Below the pieces are notes generated by a model. It was not told where the DNA came from. It did no database searches and saw only the letters and a program-made list of their open reading frames with translations. 64,000 nucleotides of DNA from assembly GCF_037392515.1 (NCBI RefSeq), contig NC_090288.1:5325501-5389500 (forward strand). Reading direction: 5' to 3'. Of the stretch, positions 39,501-44,340 are shown piece by piece; position 1 is the first letter of the stretch, and every line of letters starts with the position of its first letter. This DNA is from Haliotis asinina (taxonomy: Eukaryota; Mollusca; Gastropoda; Lepetellida; Haliotidae). The position numbers were made by a program, and so were the translations under genes.

Positions 39501-40913
39501 TTGTTGGGAACAAGACCCCGTGTCTCGCGTTACAAAAAGAGAACGGCACCGAATGTTTTAGAACATCCAAAACTGACAACAATACCCTCACGCCTCGTCA
39601 ATCGTTTAATAACTCTTACTTTTTTTTACCAGGGTGTTACAATATTCACCATGTCATCCTTTAAACCAGTGAAGTACATTGAATACGAATTCCCCACGTG
39701 GGCACACGCAATCGGGGCCCTGTTGGCGTTGTCGTCTATAGGAATCATCCCTGTGTATGCCGTGTTTAAGCTCATCGCCACCCCCGGGCCATTACGGCAG
39801 GTAAGAACACCATCAATGCACAATAAGAAAAGAATATATGTGAGGATATTTGTGCTGTTATTTACTGAACACTGCGCACACAATTTCATACTCAAAATCC
39901 ATAATATTCATCATCCTGAACAATTTGTTTTAGTGTATATAGATAAACTCAAACATAATTTAATACTGGATATTCAAGTTTTCTTAAGAATCGGACTTCA
40001 CTTTGGACAGTTGCTTCCCTTGGCCGCATCAGGATCTGCTGATCGTATGTTCATGTCGATTATGGCATCACGTGGAGGTTGCTTTCCATCAGTACATGGC
40101 ATGACATTATCACAGACCAAAACGTAAAACTCTTTACGCAATCGAACCACAGACTTTCCGATCTTCAGTCAAATGCTCCGTTTGACGACGCGGTTTTCTT
40201 ACATTGTGGTTGCCATAGGTAAGGGAGAACCTTGAACAAAGTCAGCTGATAAAGATAATGGTTGTGTGAATCAGTGAGTGAGTGAGTGAGTTGGATTTAA
40301 CGCCTCTTATAACAGTAGTCCATTTACGTCACGGCAATGTCAGCTTATTGCGTAATGGAGGTAGCAGACAGTTATCACTTTGTTGAAGTCCATAAGCACG
40401 GGTAGTTTGCACACATGGAGGAAACCACGGGCTTGTATCGCATGAACACAGTGTTAGAAAGACATGCAGGTGTACAGACCGTATCCAAGTACACGGGCGT
40501 GTATCGCTTAGAAACAGTGTTAGAAAGATATACAGGTGTATAGACCCTACCCTAGTAGTACATAGTACTTCTATAAAGTACTAGGGTTGGGTCTGTACAC
40601 CTTCATGTCCTTCTAACATACTTTCTAAGCGATACAAGCCCCAGCGGAGGGAACCAGGACTCGGACTAACGACCATGTCGTAACAAGGGGCGTAACTCTG
40701 AACAGACTAATGCATTCTCCACTGGAATATTTCAGAGGCAGAAAAGAAAATAGTTTAGTGCCTATTGACGCAAACCGTATAACACTTACAACGTAAATGT
40801 TTCAGAGACTGAAGAAGCTGTTTCGCCCCGGCATCACCTCGACACGCCCCGACGCCCCTCCCCCGTACTCCTCCATCCCGTTGGGCACAACCGACGGCGT
40901 CGCTCGTCTTTGA
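4216..40913 (+). CDS. SLC6 family Na+/Cl--dependent transporter, GABA-transporter-like (13 exons, gene-level entry)
   Basis: Joining exons 4216-4450, 30464-30595, 31244-31571, 32338-32470, 33392-33526, 34273-34376, 35017-35141, 35412-35524, 36033-36164, 36717-36819, 37274-37374, 39633-39800 and 40806-40913 keeps phase throughout and gives 638 residues, normal for SLC6. All introns are GT-AG. The family is a 12-TM plasma-membrane symporter using Na+ and Cl- gradients. Seen: the TM1 signature [12 protein letters not shown], a second extracellular loop with two Cys and five N-X-S/T sequons, and GAT1-equivalent ion-site residues N365, S369, S333, D433 and S434, plus T438 (GAT1 T400). TM6 ([16 protein letters not shown]) is nearly GAT1. 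Odd: Q59-C60 replaces the Tyr-Ala of GAT1. Start: an in-frame ATG at 4195 has poor context, while 4216 sits in accATGg. SLC6 membership is near certain; GABA as the substrate is inference, and taurine, betaine or another amino acid is possible. Confidence 0.93.
4451..9130. other. SLC6 intron 1, AT-rich 5' part
   Basis: Non-coding intron sequence with no recognisable exon, transposase or RNA gene. It is rich in A+T with poly-T and poly-A runs. The only structured stretch I see is the four-copy tandem repeat at 6551-6692. Confidence 0.6.
6551..6692. repeat. Four-copy tandem repeat, 34-37 bp unit
   Basis: The unit is ACAYCGGGTGGTCATGTAA followed by GTCTAAGCATGTCCTG. Four imperfect copies lie in a row, with length differences from small indels. 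Confidence 0.8.
9133..9392. repeat. Tandem repeat of a 34-bp unit, about 6-7 copies
   Basis: The unit is TATACTGGAACCTCGCTAAG then GCAAACGCTCCACG. The central three copies are nearly identical and the outer ones diverged; one copy has a short internal duplication (CCACGTTCCACG). Confidence 0.85.
9600..9745 (-). repeat. Family A SINE-like fragment
   Basis: Contains GATGACATGTGTCAGCCAAG, CAGCGAGCCAGAC and GGGTTGCTGAAAACCAGTTC, matching the 5' half of family A in reverse. Confidence 0.6.
10325..10432 (-). repeat. Family C SINE head fragment
   Basis: The - strand reads GGCTGCCTTGTGGTTAAAGC, GTTCACTCGTCACTCC, then a B-box-like GGGAGAATTCCCAACATGTG, typical of the family C head. The tail is missing. 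Confidence 0.6.
10451..11310. repeat. Composite repeat: two ~215-bp direct copies around a palindromic core
   Basis: Segments 10451-10665 and 11096-11310 are diverged direct copies sharing GATATTCAGGCACAAGTGT-type, GATATTCTGTT, TTTCAAAC...GGCTACCC and GACGTCATAGCATTGTTTATG blocks. The core holds a hairpin at 10653-10690 (12-bp arms), an imperfect palindrome at 10713-10818 (about 49-nt arms) and TGACGTCA sites at 10621, 10958 and 10982. It may be a non-autonomous element; the class is unknown to me. Confidence 0.7.
11311..12337. other. SLC6 intron 1 segment
   Basis: No gene recognised. GGGGCGTCGTATGAAAAATA at about 11402-11421 recurs with small changes near 16803-16822, so part of this stretch belongs to a dispersed repeat. 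Confidence 0.5.
12338..13634 (+). mobile_element. Complete Tc1-like DNA transposon in SLC6 intron 1
   Basis: 26-bp terminal inverted repeats at 12338-12363 and 13609-13634 match at 23 of 26 positions (GGTTCAWAATTATTGAGAAT core). TA dinucleotides flank both ends (12336-12337, 13635-13636), the expected Tc1/mariner target duplication. The 1.3-kb body holds one uninterrupted transposase reading frame in the same sense as the host gene. Confidence 0.93.
12531..13511 (+). CDS. Tc1-like transposase, DD34E, 326 aa, intact
   Basis: The product binds the terminal repeats and cuts and pastes the element in the nucleus. Residues 1-110 form paired helix-turn-helix DNA-binding domains separated by an AT-hook-like GRPRK linker at residues 55-59. 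The DDE catalytic domain shows FTDESS (D147), QQDNDPKHT (D230) and SPDLNRIEN (E265). The last two acids are separated by 34 residues, the DD34E hallmark of Tc1. The length is full and I see no stop or frameshift, so the enzyme may be functional. The ATG at 12531 is the first in frame and starts a normal N-terminus ([14 protein letters not shown]). Confidence 0.95.
   Translation: MSAEDKRRLIFELCNQGIDDVNTLAERTGTPLSTVYRIRKNFKEGKDFGHQKGAGRPRKLDFSDRVRLGILASKKQRASISNIRYEMIERGSTVVSKSTVRRNLIDLGWEKKTGIPSPPMKQEHKDRRVEWCLAHENFDWKNVIFTDESSIWVYPNNVKIWTKSASAPLYRRPKYSPKFHVWGGISLLGTTPLCVFEGNLTSQRYTNILDNFLLPSAHVFYGNDWILQQDNDPKHTAKHAKQWFQEKNVTALPFPAYSPDLNRIENIWGMMKECVNQKGLTKIEDMKREVVRYWDSITHETLTSLIGSMPTRLRLCREAQGDLIKY
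13927..14015. repeat. 26-bp tandem repeat, about 3.5 copies
   Basis: The unit is GTACTTTGGACACCACCGGC plus CATTAC with changes between copies; the last copy is partial. Confidence 0.75.
14016..14395. other. SLC6 intron 1 segment
   Basis: Nothing recognisable; an 80-codon open frame has no known motif. Confidence 0.5.
14400..14630 (+). repeat. Family A SINE-like repeat, nearly full
   Basis: Reads ACGGCCGTAAAGGTCTTGGT..., CGTGCTTGTCGAAAGAGGCG, GATCGGGTGGTCAGGC, GACTTGGTTGCCACATGTCA, GTTGTGCAGATCGATGCTCG and the tail CCATATAGCTGGAATATTGC. This is one of the better copies for building a consensus. Confidence 0.85.
14631..15585. other. SLC6 intron 1 segment
   Basis: No gene or repeat I can name. 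Open frames near 14730-15020 have no recognisable domain. Confidence 0.5.
15590..15687 (-). repeat. Family C SINE head fragment
   Basis: The - strand shows GGATAGCCCAGTGGTTAAAG, GTTCACTCGCC and a degenerate B box in TGTGTTCGATTCCCATCATT. The 3' tail is absent. Confidence 0.7.
15862..16128 (-). repeat. Family A SINE-like repeat, near full length
   Basis: It begins GTGAGTGAGTGAGTTTAGTT, then AGCAATATTCCAG, GAGTCTGGGCCAGACAATCC, AACATGAGCATCGATCTGCG, GACATGTGTCAACCAAGTCA, CCCGATCCCGTTAGTCGCC and ends CTACCCCGGACC. It is almost the same as the copy at 63358-63632, in the same orientation. Confidence 0.9.
16129..19257. other. SLC6 intron 1 segment
   Basis: No gene recognised. It contains a small hairpin (GCGAGCGCTCGCAT at 17408-17421 against 17435-17448, one mismatch), a repeat segment near 16803 shared with about 11402, and a decayed family C head at about 18508-18558. 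Confidence 0.5.
19258..19322 (-). repeat. Family C SINE head abutting the 17-bp array
   Basis: The - strand reads GGTTGGGTGGCATAGTGGTT, AAAGCGTTCGCTCC and ACGGGTTCGATTCCCC, i.e. good A-box and B-box analogues. The tandem array begins within 10 bp of its tRNA-like 5' end. Confidence 0.8.
19327..21043 (+). repeat. Large minisatellite, 17-bp unit, about 100 copies
   Basis: The consensus unit is GGAACCATACGTCAACA. Variants include ACTTCAACA, GTGCGTCAACA, GGATCCATCCTTCAACA and GGAGCCACACGTCAACA, arranged in recurring multi-unit blocks. Shortened units occur (CATACAACAGG near 19816 and 20426). No rotation of the unit contains a stop codon in this sense, so long open frames appear in all three forward frames. 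They read a 17-residue repeat ([17 protein letters not shown]) and are best treated as by-products. The array lies inside SLC6 intron 1. Confidence 0.97.
21044..23809. other. SLC6 intron 1 segment
   Basis: No gene recognised. TGAGGGATATTTTTAT-type sequence is duplicated at about 21115 and 21166 (unit near 50 bp), and a reversed family A 5' fragment lies at 22505-22560. The 155-codon open frame at 21438-21905 has no motif I know. Confidence 0.5.
22505..22560 (-). repeat. Family A SINE-like 5' fragment
   Basis: GGCAAGCATGGGTTGCTGAA followed by GGCCTATTCTACCCCGGGAC and CTTCACGGGTC is the exact family A 5' end in reverse. Confidence 0.8.
23810..25615 (+). pseudogene. Decayed non-LTR retrotransposon (LINE) reverse transcriptase
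   Basis: Read with frameshifts, this is a LINE ORF2 remnant lacking its endonuclease. Pieces in order: WYDHFKS near 23820, [17 protein letters not shown] near 23993, [15 protein letters not shown] and NNYRGITLL near 24120-24210, [14 protein letters not shown] near 24380, [10 protein letters not shown] after a frameshift near 24425, GVRQGC near 24533, and FADD (reverse-transcriptase active site) near 24668, just after an in-frame stop. A C-terminal AEVWGF region follows near 24950. Stops and frameshifts rule out function. The 3' end near 25600 shows an AATAAAGAGAG tail. The clade is not assigned. Confidence 0.88.
25616..26555. other. SLC6 intron 1 segment
   Basis: No gene recognised; short open frames only. 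Confidence 0.5.
26560..26768 (+). repeat. Family A SINE-like repeat
   Basis: GGAAGGGATCGGGTGGGAAG, TTGATACATGCCATCGTATC, GATTGCCTGGTCCAGACTCA and the tail ACTTGGAAACCTGCCAAGTG are recognisable but diverged. Confidence 0.7.
26769..27805. other. SLC6 intron 1 segment
   Basis: No gene recognised. A reversed family C B-box scrap lies near 26793-26812. Confidence 0.45.
27808..28022 (+). repeat. Family A SINE-like repeat
   Basis: Contains CAGGATCGGGTTGTCAGACT, GCTGGCTTGGTTGACATGGC, CGACGCTCATGCTGTTGATC, GGATTGTCTGGGCCAGGCTC and the tail GGAATATGGCTGAGTGCGGC. Confidence 0.85.
28467..28625 (+). repeat. Family C tRNA-derived SINE
   Basis: B box GGGTTTGATTCCCCACATGG, then TACAATATGTGATGACC, CCCCGCCGTGATATTGCTGG and AATATTGTTAAAAGTGGC with the AAACCATACTCACT end. 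The A box is degraded. Confidence 0.85.
28626..29763. other. SLC6 intron 1 segment
   Basis: No gene recognised. Confidence 0.45.
29766..29922 (+). repeat. Family C tRNA-derived SINE, near full length
   Basis: The head GCGGGGTAGCCAAGTGGATA then AAGCGTCACG resembles a tRNA A box; the B box is GGTTCAATTCCCCACATGGG. The body TACAATGTGTGAAGCACATT leads to the tail CTGGAATATTGCTAAACG. Confidence 0.88.
30170..30228. repeat. 14-bp tandem repeat, four copies
   Basis: ACATACTCATGGAA is repeated four times without change in intron 1, about 240 bp before exon 2. Identity suggests recent expansion. Confidence 0.9.
30464..30595 (+). CDS. SLC6 exon 2: TM2
   Basis: The acceptor TTTCAG is followed by completion of Gly79 and residues 80-122 ([11 protein letters not shown]...[10 protein letters not shown]...). 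This is the TM2 helix ending with the LGQY motif typical of the family. The donor is GTGAGA at 30596, leaving phase 1. The exon lies 26 kb from exon 1 and restores the reading frame exactly. Confidence 0.95.
30781..31173. repeat. 24-bp minisatellite filling SLC6 intron 2, about 15 copies
   Basis: The unit is CACTCACTCATCCAGTCACC plus GGGT, with single-base variants and one 12-bp internal duplication. It occupies about 60 percent of the 648-bp intron. The CTCACTCA motif resembles the 3' tail of the local SINEs, a possible seed (inference). Confidence 0.92.
31244..31571 (+). CDS. SLC6 exon 3: TM3 and glycosylated extracellular loop 2
   Basis: It encodes residues 124-231. TM3 carries [12 protein letters not shown], with Tyr139 aligned to GAT1 Tyr140, a substrate and Na+ site residue. 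The loop that follows has the SHC...QQC cysteine pair (disulfide in the family) and five sequons (NCT, NET, NIT, NSS, NCT), so heavy N-glycosylation is expected. The donor GTGAGT is at 31572; reading through it would hit a stop at once. Confidence 0.96.
31710..31927 (+). repeat. Family A SINE-like repeat in SLC6 intron 3
   Basis: CCCGTGAAGATCAGGGTTAG, GGAGGTCAGACGCGTTGACA, GATGCTCATGCTGTTAACCA, TTGTCTGGTCCAGACTTGAT and TATAGCTGGAATACTACAGA give a head-to-tail copy. Confidence 0.85.
32338..32470 (+). CDS. SLC6 exon 4: TM4
   Basis: The acceptor TTCCAG at 32337 and donor GTAAGC at 32471 bound residues 233-276. They read [17 protein letters not shown], then TM4 and the conserved [12 protein letters not shown] loop. 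The first base completes Phe232. The GRLRW and IWKGV motifs match GAT-type SLC6 proteins closely. Confidence 0.95.
32985..33122 (+). repeat. Family C SINE in SLC6 intron 4
   Basis: ATGGCCATGTGGTTAAAGTG, GTGGTTCGATTCTCCATATG, GGTACAATGTTTGAAGCCCA, CCCCCGCCGTGAATCTGCTG, GGATATTGCTAAGC, in the usual order. Confidence 0.88.
33130..33287 (+). repeat. Family A fragment directly after a family C SINE
   Basis: GACGTGGTTGACTCATATCA, GTTACGTAGATCGATGCTCT, TTGTTGGGTCCAGATTCTGT and GTAGTTGGAATGTCGAATAC follow within 10 bp of the preceding SINE in the same orientation. Confidence 0.75.
33392..33526 (+). CDS. SLC6 exon 5: TM5
   Basis: 45 whole codons, residues 277-321: [20 protein letters not shown] (TM5), then [16 protein letters not shown], the family's conserved extracellular segment. 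The acceptor is TTTCAG, the donor GTAGGT, and the exon is phase 0 at both ends. A long (ATC)n tract lies just after the donor. Confidence 0.96.
33555..33598. repeat. (ATC)n microsatellite
   Basis: About 14 ATC units, one interrupted, lie shortly after the exon 5 donor. Likely length-polymorphic. Confidence 0.95.
33678..33895 (+). repeat. Family C head followed by a family A fragment in intron 5
   Basis: GGGGTAGCCTAGTGTGAAAG and TGGTTTCGATTCCCCATATA mark a family C head (33678-33750). From about 33780, CACATGTCAGCGTATCCCAG, CTGTCTGGACCAGATTCTAT and GCCATGTAGGTAGAAAATAT mark family A. The C-then-A order matches the 32985-33287 pair. Confidence 0.75.
34273..34376 (+). CDS. SLC6 exon 6: TM6
   Basis: Residues 322-355 read [18 protein letters not shown] and then [17 protein letters not shown]329, F332, S333 and L338 align with GAT1 Q291, F294, S295 and L300, the Cl- and substrate region of the unwound TM6. 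The donor is ...TACAA|GTAAGT. If it is missed, the next codons are AAG TAA, so retention truncates the protein at once. The donor is also the first copy of a 22-bp array in intron 6. Confidence 0.96.
34370..34856. repeat. 22-bp minisatellite beginning on the SLC6 exon 6 splice donor
   Basis: The unit is TGTACAAGTAAGTACAACTT plus AG; about 22 imperfect copies run from the exon 6/intron 6 junction through most of the intron. Copy 1 spans the last seven exon bases and the real donor. Several later copies keep GTAAGT, including ACAGGTAAGT near 34715, closer to the canonical donor than the real ACAA|GTAAGT. The array's - strand is free of stops in long stretches, which makes spurious open frames. 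Confidence 0.9.
35017..35141 (+). CDS. SLC6 exon 7: TM7 and intracellular loop
   Basis: The exon completes Lys356 and encodes residues 357-397: [20 protein letters not shown], then [22 protein letters not shown]365 and S369 match the GAT1 Na1 (N327) and Cl- (S331) ligands. The donor GTAAAA at 35142 is weak but gives the correct phase into exon 8. Confidence 0.95.
35270..35396. repeat. Imperfect (ACT)n/(GCT)n trinucleotide tract in SLC6 intron 7
   Basis: Mostly ACT, GCT and TCT triplets with substitutions, filling nearly half of the 270-bp intron and ending about 15 bp before the exon 8 acceptor, so it may affect the polypyrimidine tract. Confidence 0.9.
35412..35524 (+). CDS. SLC6 exon 8: extracellular loop 4 and TM8
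   Basis: Residues 399-435: [21 protein letters not shown] (first 20 shown by motif only) followed by TM8 ending LGMDSQ. D433-S434 correspond to the GAT1 Na2 ligands D395 and S396. The PGLAF and YP.AV..LP motifs are diagnostic for SLC6. The intron before it is only 270 bp and largely simple repeat. Confidence 0.95.
36033..36164 (+). CDS. SLC6 exon 9: end of TM8 and TM9
   Basis: 44 whole codons, residues 436-479, beginning [15 protein letters not shown]. Thr438 aligns with GAT1 Thr400, important for GABA binding. The segment continues with RRELF-like KHRELFIG and TM9 ([16 protein letters not shown]). The acceptor is TTTCAG and the donor is the non-optimal GTTCGT. Confidence 0.94.
36445..36602 (+). 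repeat. Family C SINE in SLC6 intron 9
   Basis: GTCACTCGTCGCGCCGAAAG, GGGTTCAACTCCCCACCTGG, GTACAATGTCTGAAGCCCAT, CCCCGCCATGACATTGCTGA, ATATTGC and an ACTCACTCGCT end. Confidence 0.88.
36717..36819 (+). CDS. SLC6 exon 10: TM10
   Basis: Residues 480-513, [20 protein letters not shown] then the TM10 end IAVSWAYG. The GG.YVF..FD.Y.ASG motif is invariant across GAT, taurine and creatine carriers. The acceptor is TTTCAG; the donor GTATAG at 36820 is weak but the only one keeping phase 1. Confidence 0.94.
37274..37374 (+). CDS. SLC6 exon 11: intracellular loop 5 and TM11
   Basis: The exon completes Gly514 and encodes residues 515-547: [20 protein letters not shown] and a hydrophobic TM11 ending TTPAITL. 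The acceptor is TTCCAG and the donor GTGAGT. The downstream intron carries a complete Tc1-like transposon. Confidence 0.95.
37536..39151 (+). mobile_element. Complete Tc1-like DNA transposon in SLC6 intron 11
   Basis: 28-bp terminal inverted repeats at 37536-37563 and 39124-39151 match at 25 of 28 positions (GGAAATTAATYAAGCAACAC core), with TA on both outer sides. The 1.6-kb element has one intact transposase in the same sense as SLC6. Its ends and protein differ from the element at 12338, so it is a separate lineage. Confidence 0.93.
37804..38829 (+). CDS. Tc1-like transposase, DD34E, 341 aa, intact
   Basis: Cut-and-paste transposase. [20 protein letters not shown] starts the first helix-turn-helix, which continues with [11 protein letters not shown]. 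An AT-hook GRPRK lies at residues 58-62, followed by a second HTH with [11 protein letters not shown]. The catalytic set is FSDESR (D151), MDDNARPH (D243) and SPDLNPIEH (E278), with 34 residues between the last two. It ends RAQGGHTRY, a normal terminus. The frame stays open upstream to 37639, but the ATG at 37804 gives the family's usual N-terminus and length, so I chose it. No disabling change is seen. Confidence 0.95.
   Translation: MARRKLSEATRWQIIGMRNAGMSLRQIGTQIGRHHSIISKLLKKYRATNEVKDLPRPGRPRKTTVREDRALLRLVRRRSFDSSSRLRQEWLPGRPISNRTVRNRLKAAGYRARRPIKRPRLSPAHKAARLAWCNDRLHWNIASWRKVHFSDESRFLLHMVDGRTRVWRQRNTAMAPRNIQETVAFGGGSVMVWGCISMNCKLDIITIRGNLNGVRYQQEVLDRVVVPHFENHPLATRPIFMDDNARPHRAHAVNDFLRQNAIDRIPWPAMSPDLNPIEHLWDFIGRRVRQRDPPVHNLNELTAALHEEWNRIPQNQIRRLIQGMRRRLESVVRAQGGHTRY
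39250..39500. repeat. Cluster of GATCGTAA-type hairpin repeats
   Basis: CTAAGGTGATCGTAACTTGC (39337-39356) is followed by CCTACGATGATCTTAG, and CACTAAAGTGATCGTAATTC (39436) by CAACGATAAAAGT. CTTACGATCACC occurs at about 39270. These resemble the hairpins at 47160-47220 and 62045-62081. Confidence 0.5.
39633..39800 (+). CDS. SLC6 exon 12: TM12 and start of C-terminal tail
   Basis: 56 codons, residues 548-603: [32 protein letters not shown] and [10 protein letters not shown], then TPGPLRQ. The FP.W.....W/LLALSS and PGPLRQ motifs are typical of the GAT, taurine and creatine branch. The acceptor follows a T-rich tract (TTTTTTTACCAG) and the donor is GTAAGA. Confidence 0.95.
40268..40690. repeat. 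Dispersed repeat with a GTGAGTGAG end and an internal palindrome
   Basis: It starts GTGAGTGAGTGAGTGAGTTG in intron 12. GTGTTAGAAAGACATGCAGG is duplicated directly (about 40450 and 40513), and 40495-40641 is a long imperfect palindrome (GGGCGTGTATCGCTTAGAAA against TTTCTAAGCGATACAAGCCC). Confidence 0.7.
40806..40913 (+). CDS. SLC6 exon 13: cytoplasmic C-terminus
   Basis: The acceptor TTTCAG is followed by [20 protein letters not shown] and a short Ser/Pro tail ending DGVARL, stop TGA at 40911-40913. RLKKL following PLRQ matches family C-termini. The tail lacks a clear PDZ-binding end such as the one in mammalian GAT1. No convincing polyadenylation signal was fixed: ATTAAA at 41415 and AATAAA at 42487 are candidates only. 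Confidence 0.92.
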   Translation, partial: RLKKLFRPGITSTRPDAPPPYSSIPLGTTDGVARL

Positions 40914-42611
40914 TGAATGGCTAGTGTAGTAAACACTGCATCGATGACGATACATTACGTCACAGGTCACGTGTCTGTATCCACCAATCATGTGTCGTCT
41001 GAGAAAGTATGGCCCGGCATGGTCAGTGCTCAAGTCACTTTTTTGCTCGACTAGGGTTTGAAATTATGAAATCGATGGGTTCCAGCGCCGATATTGGCAT
41101 GTACGGAGAGTCTCGCGTTTGTGTCAAAAGGTTCTTGGATTGTGGATATGCATGAAAACGCAGACAGACGTCAAAAGATGCAGTGTCGTGCCAAATGTCC
41201 AGCTTTCTTCAAGCGTCGGGATTCCGTGGATCTGTGGAAATGGGCAAACCTAGTAATTTCTTCCTTTGGTGAACCTAAATGCTCTATGTTGGGGGAGAAA
41301 GTCCTATTTCTGTCCACACCGACACAAGGGAGGCATGACGACGTGTTGTCAAGGTCTTGATCTCAAGGTCACATGGAACGCAAGCAATGAAGCCTGTGAT
41401 TGGTCAACCTCTAGATTAAAGTAGAACCTCATCAGTATAACTACTGTGATTTTGCTGACAAGAGACGAACTGCTTGTAGGCTATATAATTATATATTACG
41501 GTAACATGATCTGTTTTCTTCGTAGTTCCCAGCTGTTGACACCAAAGTTGAAAATATCGTCTTTCAAATGAATCTAGAAACTCACGTTTTAGTTTTAGCC
41601 CAAGTGACTATGGATTGTTGTGTTTGAAAAGGTAGGACAGACCAATCTGTGTTTACATATTCCGTATAAATTAATTATTCCTTCTATTGATATAGCAATA
41701 CACGATGCGATATCCAACATGTATTCCATGTCGGAGAGCTAATATGCATCATTGCATATAGCAGTTAGGTTCATGTTTGACACTTCTTGGCGGTTTGTTT
41801 ACATTTCGAAGATTTTTTTTTTACAATTCCGTTGTGTACTTTTATACCTTGTTGCCTCGTGGTTGTATTATTGTCAACTACGAAATATTCCATGTTTCTA
41901 TGACAACTCGTTTTTCACTATTGTCAGTGTGATATTGATTTTTATCAACATATTGTGAGAGATAGCCAGATGGCTTTGGATATGTGGTTGTGATGACGCC
42001 AAGTGCCCTGTGTAATATGATCGTAGTGGATTTCTAAATGTTTAAATTTAACTAAGTTCTCGATGTATCATGTTGAAAGCCCATGCATTTATTGATTGCA
42101 GTCGGGGTATTTTCACATACGAGCGAATTACATGACAGCAGATGCCAATTAGTGGATATTAGTTTTTGATTAGTACGGTACTTTGGACTCCTGCCGGCGT
42201 GCAAACTTCTTCCACTTCGGTGGTTACGTGATGCACGTAGTCATGTGATCTATCATGTGATTGCTAACGTTATATTATAGCATTCTTTCTCCTTTTAAGG
42301 TTGTCGACTGAATGAAAGTTGTTACAATTTTTTTATTCAATCTTCATGAATCCTTTAGAATGATCAGACAAAATCTTCAAATATAATGATGATGACAATA
42401 TTAATATACCAGGATCACACATCCTGTTGCATTTTATTATAATCCGCAAAAGATAATGATAATCATAATGAATATTAAATATTGATAATAAATGACATAT
42501 TAATAACAGTGCATCTTTTTAATCTTTACTTGTAATGTTGACAGTAGGTATAAAAGAAACAGAAAGACGTACAGATACGTTAGTAGTTTTATGACGTGTA
42601 ACACCTTTCCT

Positions 42612-42762
42612 TAGCGGAGGGATAGCCCAATGGTTAAAGAGTTCCCTTGTCACTTCGATGGTCCTGGTTTGATTCCCCACATATTTACAACGTTGACATG
42701 TTAGGTCTATTTCTGGTGTTTTCATTACGTTCCCTAAAAATTGCAACATGTGGCGTTAGACT
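42612..42762 (+). repeat. Family C SINE, diverged
   Basis: GCGGAGGGATAGCCCAATGG then TTAAAG form the head and CCTGGTTTGATTCCCCACAT the B box; TCTATTTCTGGTGTTTTCAT is the body. The tail is weak. Confidence 0.7.
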
Positions 42763-44159
42763 ACCTTCATTTACTTCTTTCAACACATGCCATCTTTCAG
42801 CCGTACCTGTTGGTAGACGTGATGTACAACAAATCGGGATGCATTTCCAACTAAACGACATGGTAAATAATAGCATCGATAACCCTCGAACGAGAACCTC
42901 TGCGTGCAACTGATCATACCACGCGCTACATTTTATTGTTTCGTATTCCTCGGTATTTTGGAATATTGTGCTCCTAGCACTGAAAAGCCACATCACCCAT
43001 GACTGGACGGTGAAATCTGTTTATTCATATTTTGGTAAGAACATTGTACGTCAGAAGACCATTTTGACGAGATATTTCAATAATTTTGAATTAATGATAC
43101 ATAATCTGCTTTATAAATGTGGGGAAGTACGTGAAGGTTGTTTTGAAGAGGTCCTATCATGGTCACTGAACGACGTTTTCTGGGTTTCATGAAAGTAGTG
43201 ATACATATATTTGCAGTAGATCGCCGGAAGCCCCTCACTATATGCGCGAAAACTATAAACGCGAGGTAGATATATAACAAACCCTTCCAGTGGTTTATAT
43301 CACGAGAACACATGTGTAGATTATTACGCCAGGACGAGTTTTTTTTATATCTTTGAGAAAGACATCAGTGTCGTGTCACATGACAGAAATAGTTCCAACA
43401 TCTGGTAGCTTTTCGAAAACACCGTGTTCGTAAAATAAAGCCATGTTGTATTTCCGGGGAATGGACCGTATACTCAACAGTCAGTTTAACTATTGGCAGA
43501 TCATTTTGATACAGTTCATCAGTTTGAATGTAACTGGCGGCGTAAAACAACACTCATTCACATGGAACGAATTGTTTTTTTCAGGATGGTTCTGATTGTT
43601 GACATGACACTGTCGAGATACTAATTATTAATATTTTAGGCCACAACATTGTGAGTATTTGTTCGTCGGTGGTATTTTAAGAGTAATATTACAAGATGTC
43701 TATCACATATGCCCAAGTGCGTTAAAGGCAACAATTCGAGAACCCGTTTGGTTATTCAATGTAATGCACTGAAAAATACACAATATGTATACTGTACGCA
43801 ATGTATTGGCTGAACTTTTCGCCAACAGATCCTCACTTCGGACAAACAAGTACTCCGTGTCGTGAGTCTCACCATCTGCTCGTTTTGCACTGATGTTATG
43901 ATAATGTTTCTAGAGTACACATTAGCCTGTTGGCGTTCAGTGTTGTGATAATCATATACAGACGGTACGTGTAGCAAGGATATTAGGTTTGAATTCCCAA
44001 CACCAATAAAGGGACGTAGAATTTAAACATTCGTAATAAAATATTCAAAATTCAGATTCTTTTGTTTTGTCTTAAATCCACATAGCCTACACTTCGTTGT
44101 GCCTACAACGAAACAACCACCTCGCTCGCGGGACAGAAGCTCACATATATTCAGCGCAT

Positions 44160-44340
44160 TTAAATAATCGAATCTGGACCAGATAACCCAGTGATCAACA
44201 ACATGAGCATCGACCTGCGGAACTTGGAACTAATAACATGTGTACCAGGTCAGAGAGCCTAACCTCCCGATCTTCTTAATCGCCTGTTAGAAGTTTGGGT
44301 TACTGAATGTCAATTCTAAACCGCATCTTCATGGGTTTTC
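44160..44340 (-). repeat. Family A SINE-like repeat, partial
   Basis: AATCTGGACCAGATAACCCA, AACATGAGCATCGACCTGCG, CCCGATCTTCTTAATCGCC and CTTCATGGGTTTT; the GTGAGTGAG end is missing. Confidence 0.75.
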
